A stretch of 64,000 nucleotides of DNA from Achatina immaculata (lineage: Eukaryota > Mollusca > Gastropoda > Stylommatophora > Achatinidae): assembly GCA_009760885.1 (NCBI GenBank), contig CM019701.1, forward strand, positions 32,006,697-32,070,696, read 5' to 3'. Within the stretch, counting starts at the first letter, position 1, and each line of letters begins with the position of its first letter. The notes beneath the pieces are model-generated. The model saw only the letters and a list, made by a program, of their open reading frames with translations, did no database searches and was not told where the DNA came from. The translations under genes and the position numbers were made by a program. Of the stretch, positions 45,546-57,148 are shown one piece after another.

Positions 45546-46010
45546 TCCAGACTGGAAAACCGAAGGTGGTCAAGACCCTATTTCACCGGTCCAGATTTTT
45601 TGTTGTAATAGGTTATCAGGCTCAGTCAACCGGACTAATGTGGTGAAGCTAGATTTATTGTGCCCGCCAGGCAGTGGCCTACCCAAGGTTGCCAGCCATC
45701 GGGCCGAGCCAGACATATTTCCCCACCCCCACCCAACCTAAGAAAAGCACGTGATCTATTTATTCTCTGGTACAATTTATTTAAAACAATTTGCATGGAA
45801 GTTTTAAGGTTAATGAACAAAGAAATGCTCCGATTTAGACCCCGCTATCACCCTTCTCCCCATAGAAAAGCAGACCCCACACACCTAGAAGAAGAAGAAG
45901 AAGAAGAAGAAAAAGAAGAAGAAGAAGACCTCCGTGGTGGTTTCGTGAAAGCAAGGGAACAAAAAAGCTAGAAGAGAAACATAAACCAATAAGAAGAAAC
46001 AGTTATAGGA
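45546..46010. other. Unassigned sequence with (GAA)n tract
   Basis: (GAA)n at 45888-45930 could be a 3' tail of an unrecognised element to its left (45640-45887), but I see no RT or tRNA signature there. The 103-residue plus frame across it has no domain. Confidence 0.4.
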
Positions 46011-47150
46011 ATAAGCATGAAAACAGTATGGCTAAAGTTTTGTCATCCATGCAGAGTTCCTGCTCAAATGTTGGTTTATGCTCTATACCGGACTTACATG
46101 CTACTCCTGACACCAACGGGAAAGATTACGGGAAATGCAGGCAAAAAAGGCTGACTCGGTCAGAAAGGCAAGCAGACAAGAAGAAACCTAAGAAGAACAG
46201 AAGAGTAAAGAGATGAACGATGAATGGATGGATAAGTGGTAAGGAATGATAGAAGATAAGAGAATGAATCATTGCTTCTTTTGATCTCAGCAAACACAAT
46301 GACAAAGGTTAACAAAGCCGTCGGGAATATCTAACAACAAACGCCCCTCTAAATCAAAGGCCTTGGAACCGTTAAGGAAAAAAAAAGGCAAAGCGTATAT
46401 TCTCAGCCTCACATTCCCTGTCTGGATAGCTTCTCTGAGCCCTGATATAAATGACATCCTTTCTGTGGAGGAAAAAGACATTTCAAAGGGAAAATGGAGA
46501 TAGTTTACGTTTATCTGTGATGATAAAGCAGACACTAGGGAAAATGTGTTTATTCTTTCTTTACCGAACTTGCTATGAATTATTTCAAACATAAATTTAC
46601 AATAAACGATAAGCGAGCTAAAAGCTTAGGAAAGCTTTTCACTTAGAAAAAATATTTCTGAAAGTTAGTTAGGCATCTTTGCAATTCGAACAAATCAATA
46701 GACACATCAATGTCCTCTTCAGTTTATTCGTTCTCATAAAAAGACTGGTGCCACCAATTCTTTGGAGATTTACTGTTCTACTATTTTTCTTAAGTAAACT
46801 AGACAATGGTGAACGTTCCACGGCAGCATCGCAATTTTAGGAAGTCGAAAAACACGTAGCAGAAAGATATCTAACAGAAGGTAGAAAAAGTCTCTTTGTT
46901 TGGCTAAGACGTTACGAACAGAAAACGGAATTTGTTGTGGTCAGTCTAAGTTTCGGCAAAAGGCAAAGACGACCAGAATAACTTTTACTGTGTGTGGAAT
47001 GTACAGAGTGCAAAAAAAAACAAAAAACAATTAAATGATTCACGAACTTCAAGTTTGGAGGTGATAAGAGGGAGAAAGGATCAGATAATCCTGTTCTATG
47101 TTGTGTCAGTGAAGATGACGAGTGAAGTCTGCTCCTCTCCACAGATTCTT
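46011..47150. other. No recognisable feature
   Basis: A unique stretch of over 1 kb; short frames only, no motif. Confidence 0.45.
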
Positions 47151-47156
47151 TATTTA

Positions 47157-49055
47157 TCATCATCATCATGTGCCGTGCCGACTGGCGTTGACTATTATGC
47201 TTCTCCAGAGTATCCGATCCTTCATGCAGGCCATCAGTTCAGTTGGTGATCTCCTCTCACACCATCCCGCCAGACTGTCCAGTATCATTTCTCTTGGTCT
47301 TCCTCTTGATCTTCTTCCTTCTATTTTTCCTGTTGTTATAATATTTTCAATGCCCCCTCTTCTCATTGCATGTCCTATGAAAGTACACTGTCTCTCCAGC
47401 TCTTCTCATACATTCTTCATTAGTTATTTTTGCTGTCCAGGGGATTCGCAACATTCTTCTAATAAACCACATTTCTTCTGCTTCCAATGATTTTTGTGCA
47501 GACTTGCCTATTGTCCATGATTCACTTCCATATAACAAGATAGGTTCAATATAGCATTTTAGGACTCGTTTTCTAACATTCATTGATAAGGATGTGTTGG
47601 TTAATATGTTTCTAATTCTCTGAAATGCAGTCTTTGCTTGGCCTATTCTGTTCCTAATTTCTGTTCTGCATTTCCCATCTCAAGTTATTACTGCTCCAAG
47701 GTATTTGAATTTCTGCACCTGCTTTAGAATAGTTCCGTTTAATTTAATACTGCATGCTGGTGGATTCTGTTTCTTAGATATAACCAGTCTCTGTCTTTTT
47801 GATGTTCAAAGTAAGGCCTTTCTGTTCACTTTCTTTGGCGACTTTATCCAAGAGATTTTGCAGGTCTTGTTGGTTCTCAGCTATCAGTACTGTGTCGTCA
47901 GCATACCGAAGGTTGTTAATATTGTATCCTCCAATTTTTATGCCTGGTTCTGTGATGATTGTTCTTAGAATATTCTCGCTATACAGAGAAAAAAGGTCTG
48001 GAGATAGTACACATCCTTGTCGCACCCCTTGTTTTATAGGTTGATATTTTCCAATTCTATTTTCAACTCGAACTGCTGCTTCTTGCTGCCAGTATAGATG
48101 TTTTACAATCCTCAGGTCTTTGCCATCTATATTGATGTCTTCAAGCATTTTAATAATTTCATTATGTTTCACCTTGTCAAATGCCTTGGTGTAATCAATG
48201 AAGCATAAGTAGAGATCATTCTGTACTTCTAAAGCTCTTTCTGTTAGTGTTCGTAAAGCATAAATGGCATTGTGTGTTCCCTTTCCTTCAACAAATCCAA
48301 ACTGTTCATCTGCTATTTCCATTTTTATCTTTTTCCTTGTTCTTCTCATAATTATTCTCAGAAGTAACTTCGTTATGTAACATGAGAGGCTGATAGTCCG
48401 GTGGTCGTCACACTCCTTTGCACCTGGTTTCTTTGGTAGTGCTATAAACGTGGATTTAATCAGGTCACTGGGAATATAACCACTGTTGTAAATGTCATTC
48501 AGTAACTTGGTTATTATTTTTATTCCTGTCTTCTCTAGTGCCTCTATTTCTTCTATTGTTATATTATCAGGCCCAGTCGCTTTTCCTTTCTTCATGTGTT
48601 TGATGGCATCTATGATTTCATCTTCAAGTATTGGTGGTCCCTCACAGTTTTCAGTATCTGGTGTTAATTCTGGTCTTTCTCCTCCATATAGCTCACCGAT
48701 ATACTCTGTCCACCTGTCCACAATGTCTTCTTTTCCCATTAACATTTTACCTTCTTTCGATTTCAGGCATCCTGTGGTATATTTTGTTTTCCTGTCTGTG
48801 AGTTCATTAATTCGTTTGTGCATGTTTTTGCTGTCTTTAATATGAGAGTCCTCTATCTGTCTGCACTGCTCATTTAACCACACTTCTTTTGCTTCTCTGC
48901 ATTTGCGTCTTATTTCTTTATTTATCTTGTTATATTTTTTCTCGTTATTTTTACTCCTCCTCCTCTTGTCCATCAGTCCTAAGATGTCGTCTGTCATCCA
49001 TTTATTTTTACCATATATATATTTATATATATATACATATATATTTATCATATAT
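47157..49055 (-). mobile_element. LINE-A (RTE-like), best preserved copy, 5'-truncated
   Basis: The element runs on minus from about 49050 to its tail at 47157-47168 (CAT triplets on plus). The N-terminal EN is missing. It carries a 425-codon RT frame, then after a frameshift near 47797 the block KQVQKFKYLGAVIT with an in-frame TGA, LLYGSESWTIGKSAQKSLEA, RRMLRIPWTAKITNEEC, a roughly 30-bp deletion near 47385, and GRRSRGRPREMI to the final SRHGT. The stop codon TGA is the first unit of the tail. The 5' edge abuts an AT microsatellite (49015-49045). Confidence 0.95.
47774..49051 (-). CDS. Reverse transcriptase ORF of LINE-A (425 codons, partial)
   Basis: The largest credible coding frame in the window. 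A linker (residues 15-150) is followed by [12 protein letters not shown] at about 155-164, the [11 protein letters not shown] region at 200-210, [16 protein letters not shown] near 248-263, [10 protein letters not shown] at 283-292 (first catalytic Asp), [11 protein letters not shown] at 341-351, [13 protein letters not shown] at 381-393 (catalytic Asp pair intact), and [10 protein letters not shown] at 412-421. The apparent first 14 residues derive from a flanking AT repeat. The protein copies LINE RNA at nicked target DNA. The frame is closed early by a frameshift, so the copy is not autonomous. Confidence 0.9.
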   Translation of the reverse strand: MINIYVYIYKYIYGKNKWMTDDILGLMDKRRRSKNNEKKYNKINKEIRRKCREAKEVWLNEQCRQIEDSHIKDSKNMHKRINELTDRKTKYTTGCLKSKEGKMLMGKEDIVDRWTEYIGELYGGERPELTPDTENCEGPPILEDEIIDAIKHMKKGKATGPDNITIEEIEALEKTGIKIITKLLNDIYNSGYIPSDLIKSTFIALPKKPGAKECDDHRTISLSCYITKLLLRIIMRRTRKKIKMEIADEQFGFVEGKGTHNAIYALRTLTERALEVQNDLYLCFIDYTKAFDKVKHNEIIKMLEDINIDGKDLRIVKHLYWQQEAAVRVENRIGKYQPIKQGVRQGCVLSPDLFSLYSENILRTIITEPGIKIGGYNINNLRYADDTVLIAENQQDLQNLLDKVAKESEQKGLTLNIKKTETGYI

Positions 49056-49735
49056 TTAAAAATATCATGTTCTGTTAGTTCTCTGGAAGCAGACTATCAT
49101 AACTTCCTGTGTTTCAGTTAAGTCGTCGACTCTCTCTTTTCGTGGCCCCTCAGTGAAAGGTTGTGTGCTAAAACAAGCTTCGGATAGTATCCGTAGCTCA
49201 GCAAATCAAATAGTTGCATTAAAATAAGGTTCAACACCGATTTTCCGGCACTATAGACCCATATATCGGCTGAATTATAAGGAGTGTATTTAGAATAAAG
49301 GCACTTAAAAGACTGTAAATTTCGCCTTATCTTTTTTTTAACCAATAAAATGAAGAAAATCAAAAAAATGACACGTGATTTAACAATGGCATGATGGGAA
49401 ATATTCCAAACAACTAGCAAGTAAAAGGCTCCATGTAAGAAATTTTAAATTTTTTTAAAAACAGAGACACTGGCGCTCTGTCTGGGTAGATTGACCTACA
49501 GGGTAACAGTAGAGGAGTTCTGTTAGTTTTCCTTCCGTTTTCCTGAAGCTTAATCTCTGTAACAAAGTTCGATTGTGTAAAGCGTGTAATACAAAACTGA
49601 CACTTACAGTATGTCAAAAACTGTGAGAAATACAGGTAGGGACTCGAAGAAAGCGTCACGTAAATTTGGGAGACATTAATCGCTATTTGTTGCAAATTAT
49701 CATAAATGCATGGCGCAGGCACAGGAAAGAGAGAG
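49056..49735. other. No recognisable feature
   Basis: Unique sequence; minus frames at 49118-49420 and 49414-49722 have no domain. Confidence 0.45.
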
Positions 49736-49736
49736 A

Positions 49737-49822
49737 GAGAATGAATGAATGAATGAATAATCTTTATTTTTCAAGGGTAAAGAATTGGGCACGCAGGCCC
49801 GTCTTACATTCTGCCCTGGAGT
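49737..49822 (-). mobile_element. LINE 3'UTR end with 4-bp tail (minus)
   Basis: On minus it reads GGCAGAATGTAAGACGGGCC, CCAATTCTTTACCC, AATAAAGATT and then (ATTC)n. The same words in the same order occur on plus at 63159-63215. A 3' end with AATAAAG followed by a tetranucleotide tail fits a CR1/L2-type LINE, but no coding region is attached. Confidence 0.65.
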
Positions 49823-50820
49823 GAGAGGGAGAGAGAGGGGGGGGGGGGGGGGAGAGAGAGAGGCAGAGGAGGGGGGTTGATTTATGCACGTAACATCTTG
49901 GTGGTCTTTCCCATTTTTAATTCTCCAGCGACTTTTACTTGCAACTGTTTGATACTTTTCATAAAAATCTGTGGGCTTAAAGATTCAGCTGTAACAGATT
50001 TCGAAAGTTACGAAATCCAGTGACAGATGCTTAGAAAATGTGGCCGTGAAATCGAAATAAGCTAAATCGGGCAGTGGAAGGTCCGGCTGAAGTCTTTCTC
50101 TGTTTCCATGGACAATACTGGACACTGGTTACCAAGGCTGAGGGGTTTCAATCTACTGATATTGTCGCGCCCGTGGGCAGGGTTGACCTCCGGGCAATCA
50201 AAGCAAATCTACTCAAACGGAAGAGGGGATCGGGAGAGTCAATATAAGTGAATGGCGGATTGTGGGAAGGGATTCGTGGAAGTTTGAACTAATTAATTTA
50301 GCAGGCAGTTTGATTGATTTCATTAAATTAGTGGACAAAGAGCTCTCTCGTTGTTTAATTCACGGATCCACGAAGTAAATGGCTGGACAGAGGCAATTCC
50401 ATCAAAAGAGCTTCATTTGTTCCTTCACTTTCGGCTCATACGACTTCTGGTTTCGTTTAGTGATGGCTGCACTTATCTGTAGTTGAAATGGAATGTTTCT
50501 AACTTTTTATATCCGAGTGGTAACTCCATGCTGTCGTGTAGCTTAGATCAGGGTTACTAAACCAGGTCACCACAAGAGGTCGTTATGATAAATTTCTAGG
50601 AAGTATAATAAATGGAGACAACAAGTGAACCACAACGATACGGACGGACGGACAATGTCAATATATATCCAGGAATCAACTTGGTCCGGCGGTCTGTGAA
50701 TGCGGGGACAATTGAAAGCGTAAATATTATTACAAGGTGGACCTTAGGTTAGTAGATATCCAGTGATCGCGCTGGGATTTTTTTTTTTTAAACCGGTACA
50801 ATCCTGCTTTTTTTTCACCT
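49823..50820. other. Spacer with GA/G tracts
   Basis: GA and G runs at 49825-49876, then unique sequence. No gene recognised. Confidence 0.5.
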
Positions 50821-50825
50821 TGCAT

Positions 50826-51117
50826 GAAGTAGAACTTAATATTGAAGAAGGCTGGCTAGTAAAGAGGATTAAACAGAGAAAACTTAAATATTTTGGACAC
50901 ATTAAACGTCATGAGAATTTAGAGAAGACCGTCTTGGAAGGATACATAATGGGAAAAAGAAAGAGAGGAAGATCAAGGCGGAGATGGCTGCAAGACATTG
51001 TTGATGACTGCAAATGGATGCATCAGCAGCAGGCCATCTTGCTCACAACCGAGAGGCCTACAGGAGAGCTGTTAGGGATGCAAACTTTCGCAAGGGACAT
51101 GCAAATGACTCACTAAC
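50826..51117 (+). mobile_element. LINE-C 3' end, best preserved C-terminus
   Basis: One open frame (from about 50826) encodes ELNIEEGWLVKRIKQRKLKY, HIKRHENLEKTVLEGYIMGK and KRGRSRRRWLQDIVDDCKWM before a shift. The DNA then follows the NREAYRRAV and FARDMQMTH-like alternative. The TGAC tail is reduced to AATGACTCACTAACTG. Useful as the reference copy for this family. Confidence 0.9.
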
Positions 51118-51395
51118 TGCATAATGTACTCTCCGAAATGCACGTTTTGTCCACATAACATTCGTTACATTATTTTTTTTTATGTAAAACACTTTACAGA
51201 CATAACTGAAAATAAATGTTCGTATTTTTTTCTACCTTATTTTCAGCGAGATTTGGTATTCACAAAATGCTCACATGCTGAAACAAAGTAAAAACTGACT
51301 ATACGAAAACTGACCACCATCTACCTCCTGGCCCGATTATCTTCCAAGCTTTGGTACTATAAACCGGTTACAGTAACAGACAATCTCCAAAAGCT
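51118..51395. other. No recognisable feature
   Basis: AT-rich unique sequence. Confidence 0.5.
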
Positions 51396-51397
51396 GT

Positions 51398-51607
51398 TTT
51401 ACCAGTAATTGGCGATTAACGAGATCACTGCTTAAAATGAGAAATAAAGAGAGCTTGCCAAGAATATCAGTTGGTGGGTACAACCTTAACAACTTAATAT
51501 AGGCAGACAACACTGTCCTGATTGCTAAATGTGAAGGGGAGCTACAGGCTCTTCTGGACATCGTGGTTCGTGAAAGTAAAAGTAAAGGTCTCAGTCTGAA
51601 TTTAAAA
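51398..51607 (+). mobile_element. LINE-A-related RT fragment (YADD region)
   Basis: The plus frame encodes ISVGGYNLNNLI, a stop, ADNTVLIAKCEGELQALLDI and ESKSKGLSLNLK. The YADD motif is corrupted to a stop-ADN. About 200 bp, truncated at both ends. The right edge is bounded by a minus-strand SINE-2. Confidence 0.85.
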
Positions 51608-51775
51608 GGTAAAATTCCTGTTTCCGGGCAGTTAAGGCATATTAGGTATACAATGATAGGCCTTGTATTTCCAGGCCTTCGACACATGAAAGTGTGATGT
51701 GGTCAGTATCACGCCTGGCCGCATTTACCTTCCCAGATTTCTCTGGTACACAGTTTTAGAGCCTGGGTGGACATA
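51608..51775 (-). mobile_element. SINE-2, 5'-truncated
   Basis: Minus reading gives GTACCAGAGAAATCTGGGAA, the CCAGGCGTGATACTGACCA core, TTTCATGTGTCGA and an end CAGGAATTTTACC. The tRNA head is missing. Confidence 0.87.
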
Positions 51776-51904
51776 ATATATGTGCGGGCTTAAGCCGTGT
51801 AGATCAAAATAATAACAGAACTGAACTGGGTATGAGATTTCTCAATGATTTTTTTTTCAATGGAGGAGAAAAAAGGCTGAACACAGACTGAAAAAAAGTT
51901 TATT

Positions 51905-52590
51905 CTTAGCCATACCCACGCTTGCCAGGACATTACTTCCATCAATAGAAGCCAGGACATTACTTACATAAATAAAAGCCAGGACATTACTTACATAAAT
52001 AGAAGTCAGGACATTACTTACATAAATAGAAGCCAGGACATTACTTACATAAATAGAAGTCAGGACATTACTTACATAAATAGAAGTCAGGACATTACTT
52101 ACATAAATAGAAGCCAGGACATTACTTACATCAACATAAGCCAGGACATTACTTACATAAATAGAAGTCAGGACATTACTTACATAAATAGAAGCCAGGA
52201 CATTACTTACATCAACATAAGCCAGGACATTACTTACATAAATAGAAGCCAGGACATTACTTACATAAATAGAAGTCAGGACATTACTTACACCAACATA
52301 AGCCAGGACATTACTTACATAAATAGAAGCCAGGACATTACTTACATCAACATAAGCCAGGACATTACTTACATAAATAGAAGCCAGGACATTACTTACA
52401 TAAATAGAAGCCAGGACATTACTTATATCAACAGAAGCCAGGACATTACTTACATAAACAGAAGCCAGGACATTACTTATATCAACAGAAGCCAGGACAT
52501 TACTTACATAAACAGAAGCCAGGACATTACTTATATCAACAGAAGCCAGAACATTACTTCCATCAGCAGACACTAGAACATTACTTACAT
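51905..52590. repeat. Minisatellite, 27 bp unit, about 24 copies
   Basis: Units AAGCCAGGACATTACTTACA plus TAAATAG. Variants ATAAATAGAAG, ATCAACATAAG and ATCAACAGAAG are interspersed in short repeating groups. 27 bp is nine codons, so the minus strand stays open for 238 residues (SNVLASVYV repeats); this is not a gene. Confidence 0.97.
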
Positions 52591-52869
52591 GAACATAAGC
52601 TGAGCCTTTCTTGCTTCATCTGCTCACCAACCAGTCAACATAGAAGTTGGAACACAATCATAAATAAAATGAATTTTGAATTAAAACGTCCAAAAACCAG
52701 AGAAAGCCACGTTGAGTAGAACGGCTTGTCATCATTTCACGGAACTGAACAAGAAGTTAACCACGTGAACACGTCGCTGTTTATCTTGTTCATTTTGACT
52801 CATCCATTGGAAAAAAAAAAAAGCCAGAAGAATAAATCTTGCTGGAAGATTAAGATAGGTTCATATTTT

Positions 52870-53335
52870 GCTTATAGCTGAAGCCATGTCTGTCTCTTGC
52901 TTACAACTGAACCCATGTCTGTCTTTTGCTTATAGCTGCAGTCATGTTTGTATTCTGCTTATCGTTACAGTCGTTTTTACATTTCACTTATATTACAGCC
53001 ATTATTGTATTTTACTTATTTTACAGTAATTGTATTATACTTATATTACAGTCATTATTGTATTTACTTATGTTACAGTCATTATTGTATTTACTTATAT
53101 TACAGTCATTATTGTATTTTACTTATATTACAGCCATGATTTTATTTTACGTATATTACGTTCATTATTTTATTTCACTTATATTACAGCCATTATTGTA
53201 TTTTACTTATATTACAGTCATGATTTTATTTTACTTATATTACGTTCATTATTTTATTTCACTTATATTACAGCCATCATTGTATTTCACTTATATTACA
53301 GTCATTATTTATTTTACTTATTGATGCACTTACTT
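52870..53335. repeat. Minisatellite, about 27-29 bp unit (ACTTATATTACAGTCATTATTG)
   Basis: About 15 units of TTTTACTTATATTACAGTCA plus TTATTGTA. It shares the pattern TTA(C)T-A-TTACAG-CAT with the next array and probably has the same origin. Confidence 0.92.
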
Positions 53336-53399
53336 TTGTGTCTTCCTCACAGAAGTGGTCATTTCTGTATTTTGTTTATATCTATTTTATTTGTATTTT

Positions 53400-53885
53400 G
53401 GTTATTACTACAACCATATTTGTGTTTTGGTTATTACTACAGCCATGTTTGTGTTTTGGTTATTACAACAGCCATGTCTGTGTTTTGCTTGTTACTACAG
53501 CCATGTTTGAGTTTTGCTTATTACTACAGCCATGTTTGTGTTTTGCTTATTACTACAGTCATGTTTGTGTTTTGCTTATTACTACAGCCATGTTTGTGTT
53601 TTGCTTACTACTACAGCCATGTTTGTGTTTTGCTTATTACTACAGCCATGTTTGTGTTTTGCTTGTTACTACAGCCATGTTTGTGTTTTGTTTATTACTA
53701 CAGCCATGTTTGTGTTTTGCTTGTTACTACAGCCATGTTTGTGTTTTGCTTGTTACTACAGCCATGTTTGTGTTTTGCTTGTTACTACAGCCATGTTTGT
53801 GTTTTGCTTGTTACTACAGTCATGTTTGTGTTTTGCTTATTACTACAGACATGTTTGTGTCTTTTACTTATAGCAACAGTCACAG
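53400..53885. repeat. Minisatellite, 29 bp unit, about 17 copies
   Basis: Units TTACTACAGCCATGTTTGTG plus TTTTGCTTA, very uniform in the centre. Because 29 is not a multiple of three, each frame visits all phases, which gives three overlapping long plus frames. None carries a domain. Confidence 0.96.
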
Positions 53886-54385
53886 CTTGTTCTTCTGACT
53901 TCACTTGCCTTGACTTGACTTTACATGAGCAGACTTTTTTTTCTTATTCTGCTTATAATAACAGACAAATTTTTCTTTTTCACTTATCAGAGGTCATGTT
54001 TTGTTTTATCTTTTCTTTGAACAGTAATATTTTGGTGATGTTTTTTTCAGTTACGTTGTCATACAATTATATTTATTGTTATTTTGTGCTACAAGTTTTC
54101 TTGTCTAGTAACTCTGTGTCTTACTCAGTTTTATGGTTTAGTCTAAAATTTTTGTATGTGATTTTAGCAATCAGTTTTTACTGATTATGTGAACAGTCAT
54201 ATTGTGCAGCATCAATTTTTTTTTTCTAAGGAACAGTCAGTTAAGAGTCCCCTGATTTATTCATTCTACCAAAGATCATTGTTTTAGTCAGATTCTAATC
54301 ATTCTTTTATTCTGTTTATTAGTAACAGTTATATTTATGTCAAAAGTCAAATTTTGGTTCATTTTTCATCAACAATCATATCTTT
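53886..54385. other. Degenerate flank of the arrays
   Basis: Isolated remnants of the TTAT-ACAG-CAT unit occur to about 54370, increasingly diverged. No gene. Confidence 0.5.
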
Positions 54386-54389
54386 GAAA

Positions 54390-55635
54390 TTTACTGTCGT
54401 GTGCTTGAATGTTTTGTCTGTTATGTGCTTGAATGTTTGTCTGTTATGTACTTGAATGTTTATCTGTCATGTGGTTGAATGTTTGTCAGTCATATGCTTG
54501 AATGTTTTGTCTGTTATGTGCTTGAATGTTTTGTCTGTTATGTGCTTGAATGTTTATCTCTCATGTGCTTGAATGTTTGTCAGTCATATGCTTGAATGTT
54601 TTGTCTATTATGTGCTTGAATGTTTGTTTGTTATGTGCTTGAATGTTTATCTGTCATGTGCTTGAATGTTTGTCTGTCATATGCTTGAATGTTTGTCTGT
54701 CATGTGCTTGAATGTTTGTCTGTCATGTGCTTGAATGTTTATCTGTCATGTGCTTGAATGTTTGTCAGTCATATGCTTGAATGTTTTGTCTATTATGTGC
54801 TTGAATGTTTGTTTGTTATGTGCTTGAATGTTTATCTGTCATGTGCTTGAATGTTTGTCAGTCATATGCTTGAATGTTTGTCAGTCATATGCTTGAATGT
54901 TTGTATGTTAAATGCTTGAATGTTTGTCTGCTATATGCTTGAATGTTTGTCTGTTATGTGCTTGAATATTTATCTGTCATGTGCTTGAATGTTTGTCTGC
55001 TATATGCTTGAATGTTTGTCTGTTATACGCTTGATTTTTTGTCAGTCAAGTGCTTGAATGTTTATCAGTCATATGCTTGAATGTTTGTCTGTTATATGCT
55101 TGAATATTTATCTGTCATGTGCTTGAATGTTTGTCAGTCATATGCTTTAATGTTTGTTTATTAAATGCTTGAATGTTTATGTGTTGTGTGCTTGAATGTT
55201 TGTCAGTCATATACTTGAAAGTTTGTCTGTTATATGCTCGAATGTTTAATGTCATGTGCTTGAATGTTTGTCAGTCATATGCTTGAATATTTGTCTGTTA
55301 TATGGTTGATTTTTTTGTCAATCATGTGCTTGAATGTTTGTCGGCTATATTCTTGAATGTTTATCTGTTACATGCTTCAATGTTTTTTATATGTTTAAAT
55401 GTTTATCTGTTATATTCTGAAATGTTTATCTCTTACATGCTTAAATATTTATCTGTTATAATCTTAAATTTATATCTGTGATATGTTTGAATGTTTGTTT
55501 ATTATAATCTTAAATGTTTATTTGTTATATGCTTGAATTTTTATCTACTATGTCCTTGAATGTTTGTCTGTTATATACTTGAATTTTTATCTATCAAAAT
55601 GCTTTAATGTTTATCAGTTATATGTTTGAATGTTG
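54390..55635. repeat. Large minisatellite, 22-23 bp unit, about 54 copies
   Basis: Units TGCTTGAATGTTTGTCTGTTATG. The left part is homogeneous and contains longer duplicated blocks; the right part decays to TTGAATTTTTATC. Confidence 0.97.
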
Positions 55636-55742
55636 TTTTTTTTGCACTCAGTAAGTAACAATTACTAAATCGTGTGAAATAACATGAGCTGAGAATGATT
55701 GTCCGTGAAGTGAAATAATGAAATGAAGGGCTTTTACAACTG

Positions 55743-56040
55743 CGATGTGTTTGAATGTTTATCTCTTATATGTTTGAATGTTTATCTCTTATATGTTTGA
55801 ATGTTTATCTCTTATATGTTTGATTGTTTATCTCTTATATGCTTGAATTTTTATCTTTATATGCTTGAATGTTTATCTGTTATATATTTGAATGTTTATT
55901 TGTTATATGTTTGAATGTTTATTTGTTATATGCTTGAGTGTTTATCTGTTATATGCTTGAATGTTTGTCTGTTATATGCTTGAAATTTCATCTGTTACAT
56001 CTTTGAGTGTTTGCTTGTTGTGTGCCTGAATACTTGTCTG
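55743..56040. repeat. Second block of the same 22-bp family, about 13 copies
   Basis: Units TATGTTTGAATGTTTATCTC. Separated from the first block by about 105 bp of unrelated sequence (55640-55742), so either an insertion split the array or two expansions occurred. Confidence 0.95.
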
Positions 56041-56590
56041 TGATGTACAAAGCAAGACGTTAAATTTTAGATTTATTGCGTCCTATTTGACGAAAAATGC
56101 AGAAAGAAAAATATCCAGGAATGTGTACACTAAAAGAAAAGAACAAAGTCTCCAGTTTATGGGTTAAAGACAACAAAACTGGAATATTTTTTTTTCCGCT
56201 TTGACCTTGACAATTTGAGTGGTAATCTCCCCTCTTTCGTGAGTTACTTCCCCTCCTTTCACTGAAAACTGGTCGTTAAATTTTGTTTCTACTTCTCGTC
56301 CCAACGATTTTTTAGGGAAGTTCAATCAATTCTAGTGGTCTCCTCAGTTTGACGTAGAGTCCATCATTTTAGTTAACTCATGGCATTAACTCAACTATTG
56401 AAACTTAGTACTGGGAAAGATTAACTCCCCTTTTACCGTTGGACGTAGAAGTGACATAAGTCTTTCAGCGCTTTTACTCAAATATGCATGAGGAAATTAT
56501 GAGGAAAGTTTAATTTACAAAACAGAGAAGTTGTAACTATGGATGATGATGTCGAGGGCAAATTTTAAAAAAATTTTACTCCTTGAAAAT
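56041..56590. other. No recognisable feature
   Basis: Unique sequence; could include the 5'UTR of the LINE that follows, but nothing proves it. Confidence 0.45.
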
Positions 56591-56869
56591 GTGAAATGGA
56601 AAAATTCCACTTATTAAATAGAAACTTTTCACTTTCAACCATCAAACTGGCTTTGTGGAACTGTCTCAAACCATCTGACATGGAGAAGGCGCTTAAGTAC
56701 AGCCACCAGGGGCTGGAAAACAAAGTTTTGGCCAGGCCAGCCACACTGTCTTCATGGCAGTCCGAGCAAGACCACAGTCTGCCCTAGCAAGGAAAGGTGC
56801 TGAAGTCGGAGTTACCCAGCCAAAAGGCGCATCGCAAAAATCAGGGTAACACGCATTATCGCTAATGAA

Positions 56870-57148
56870 ATGTCTCTATCTGCAGTTTTCAAACATGGTG
56901 CTCGCCCTGTGAAGACTAACCAGGCAGGTGCAGTGCCGGGCCCCCTGCCTCGAAAGGGTCCACCCAATGCTACTGGAGGTCCTCTCAGTTCGTCTTGTGG
57001 AGTCAGGAGACATGAGAGTAGAGCTACTGGCCAAAAAATACAACAGAAGAAAATAGCCAAAAAGCAAGAACTTAAAATAATGCAGTGGAATGCTGAGGGT
57101 GTCAGCAGTGTTAGAGATGGCTATAGCAAAAAGGTTGAACTAGAGAAC
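56870..57148 (+). pseudogene. N-terminal part of I-type LINE ORF2 (start of endonuclease)
   Basis: The frame contains a proline/glycine-rich stretch (PGPLPRKGPPNATGGPLSSS), a lysine-rich linker and then LKIMQWNAEGVSS, the first EN motif with the conserved Asn. It leaves frame at the LINE-G insertion after KKVELEN. The first ATG of the real protein is uncertain. Confidence 0.75.

Noticed and set aside
48492..48845. 117-residue plus-strand frame
   Set aside because: Antisense shadow of the LINE-A RT frame.
51857..52573. 238-residue minus-strand frame as a repeat protein gene
   Set aside because: It is the translation of a 27-bp minisatellite with no start context, splice signals or non-repeat domain.
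53030..54184. 384-residue plus-strand hydrophobic frame as a membrane protein
   Set aside because: It runs through two AT-rich minisatellites in which other frames are equally open. The hydrophobicity comes from T-rich codons.
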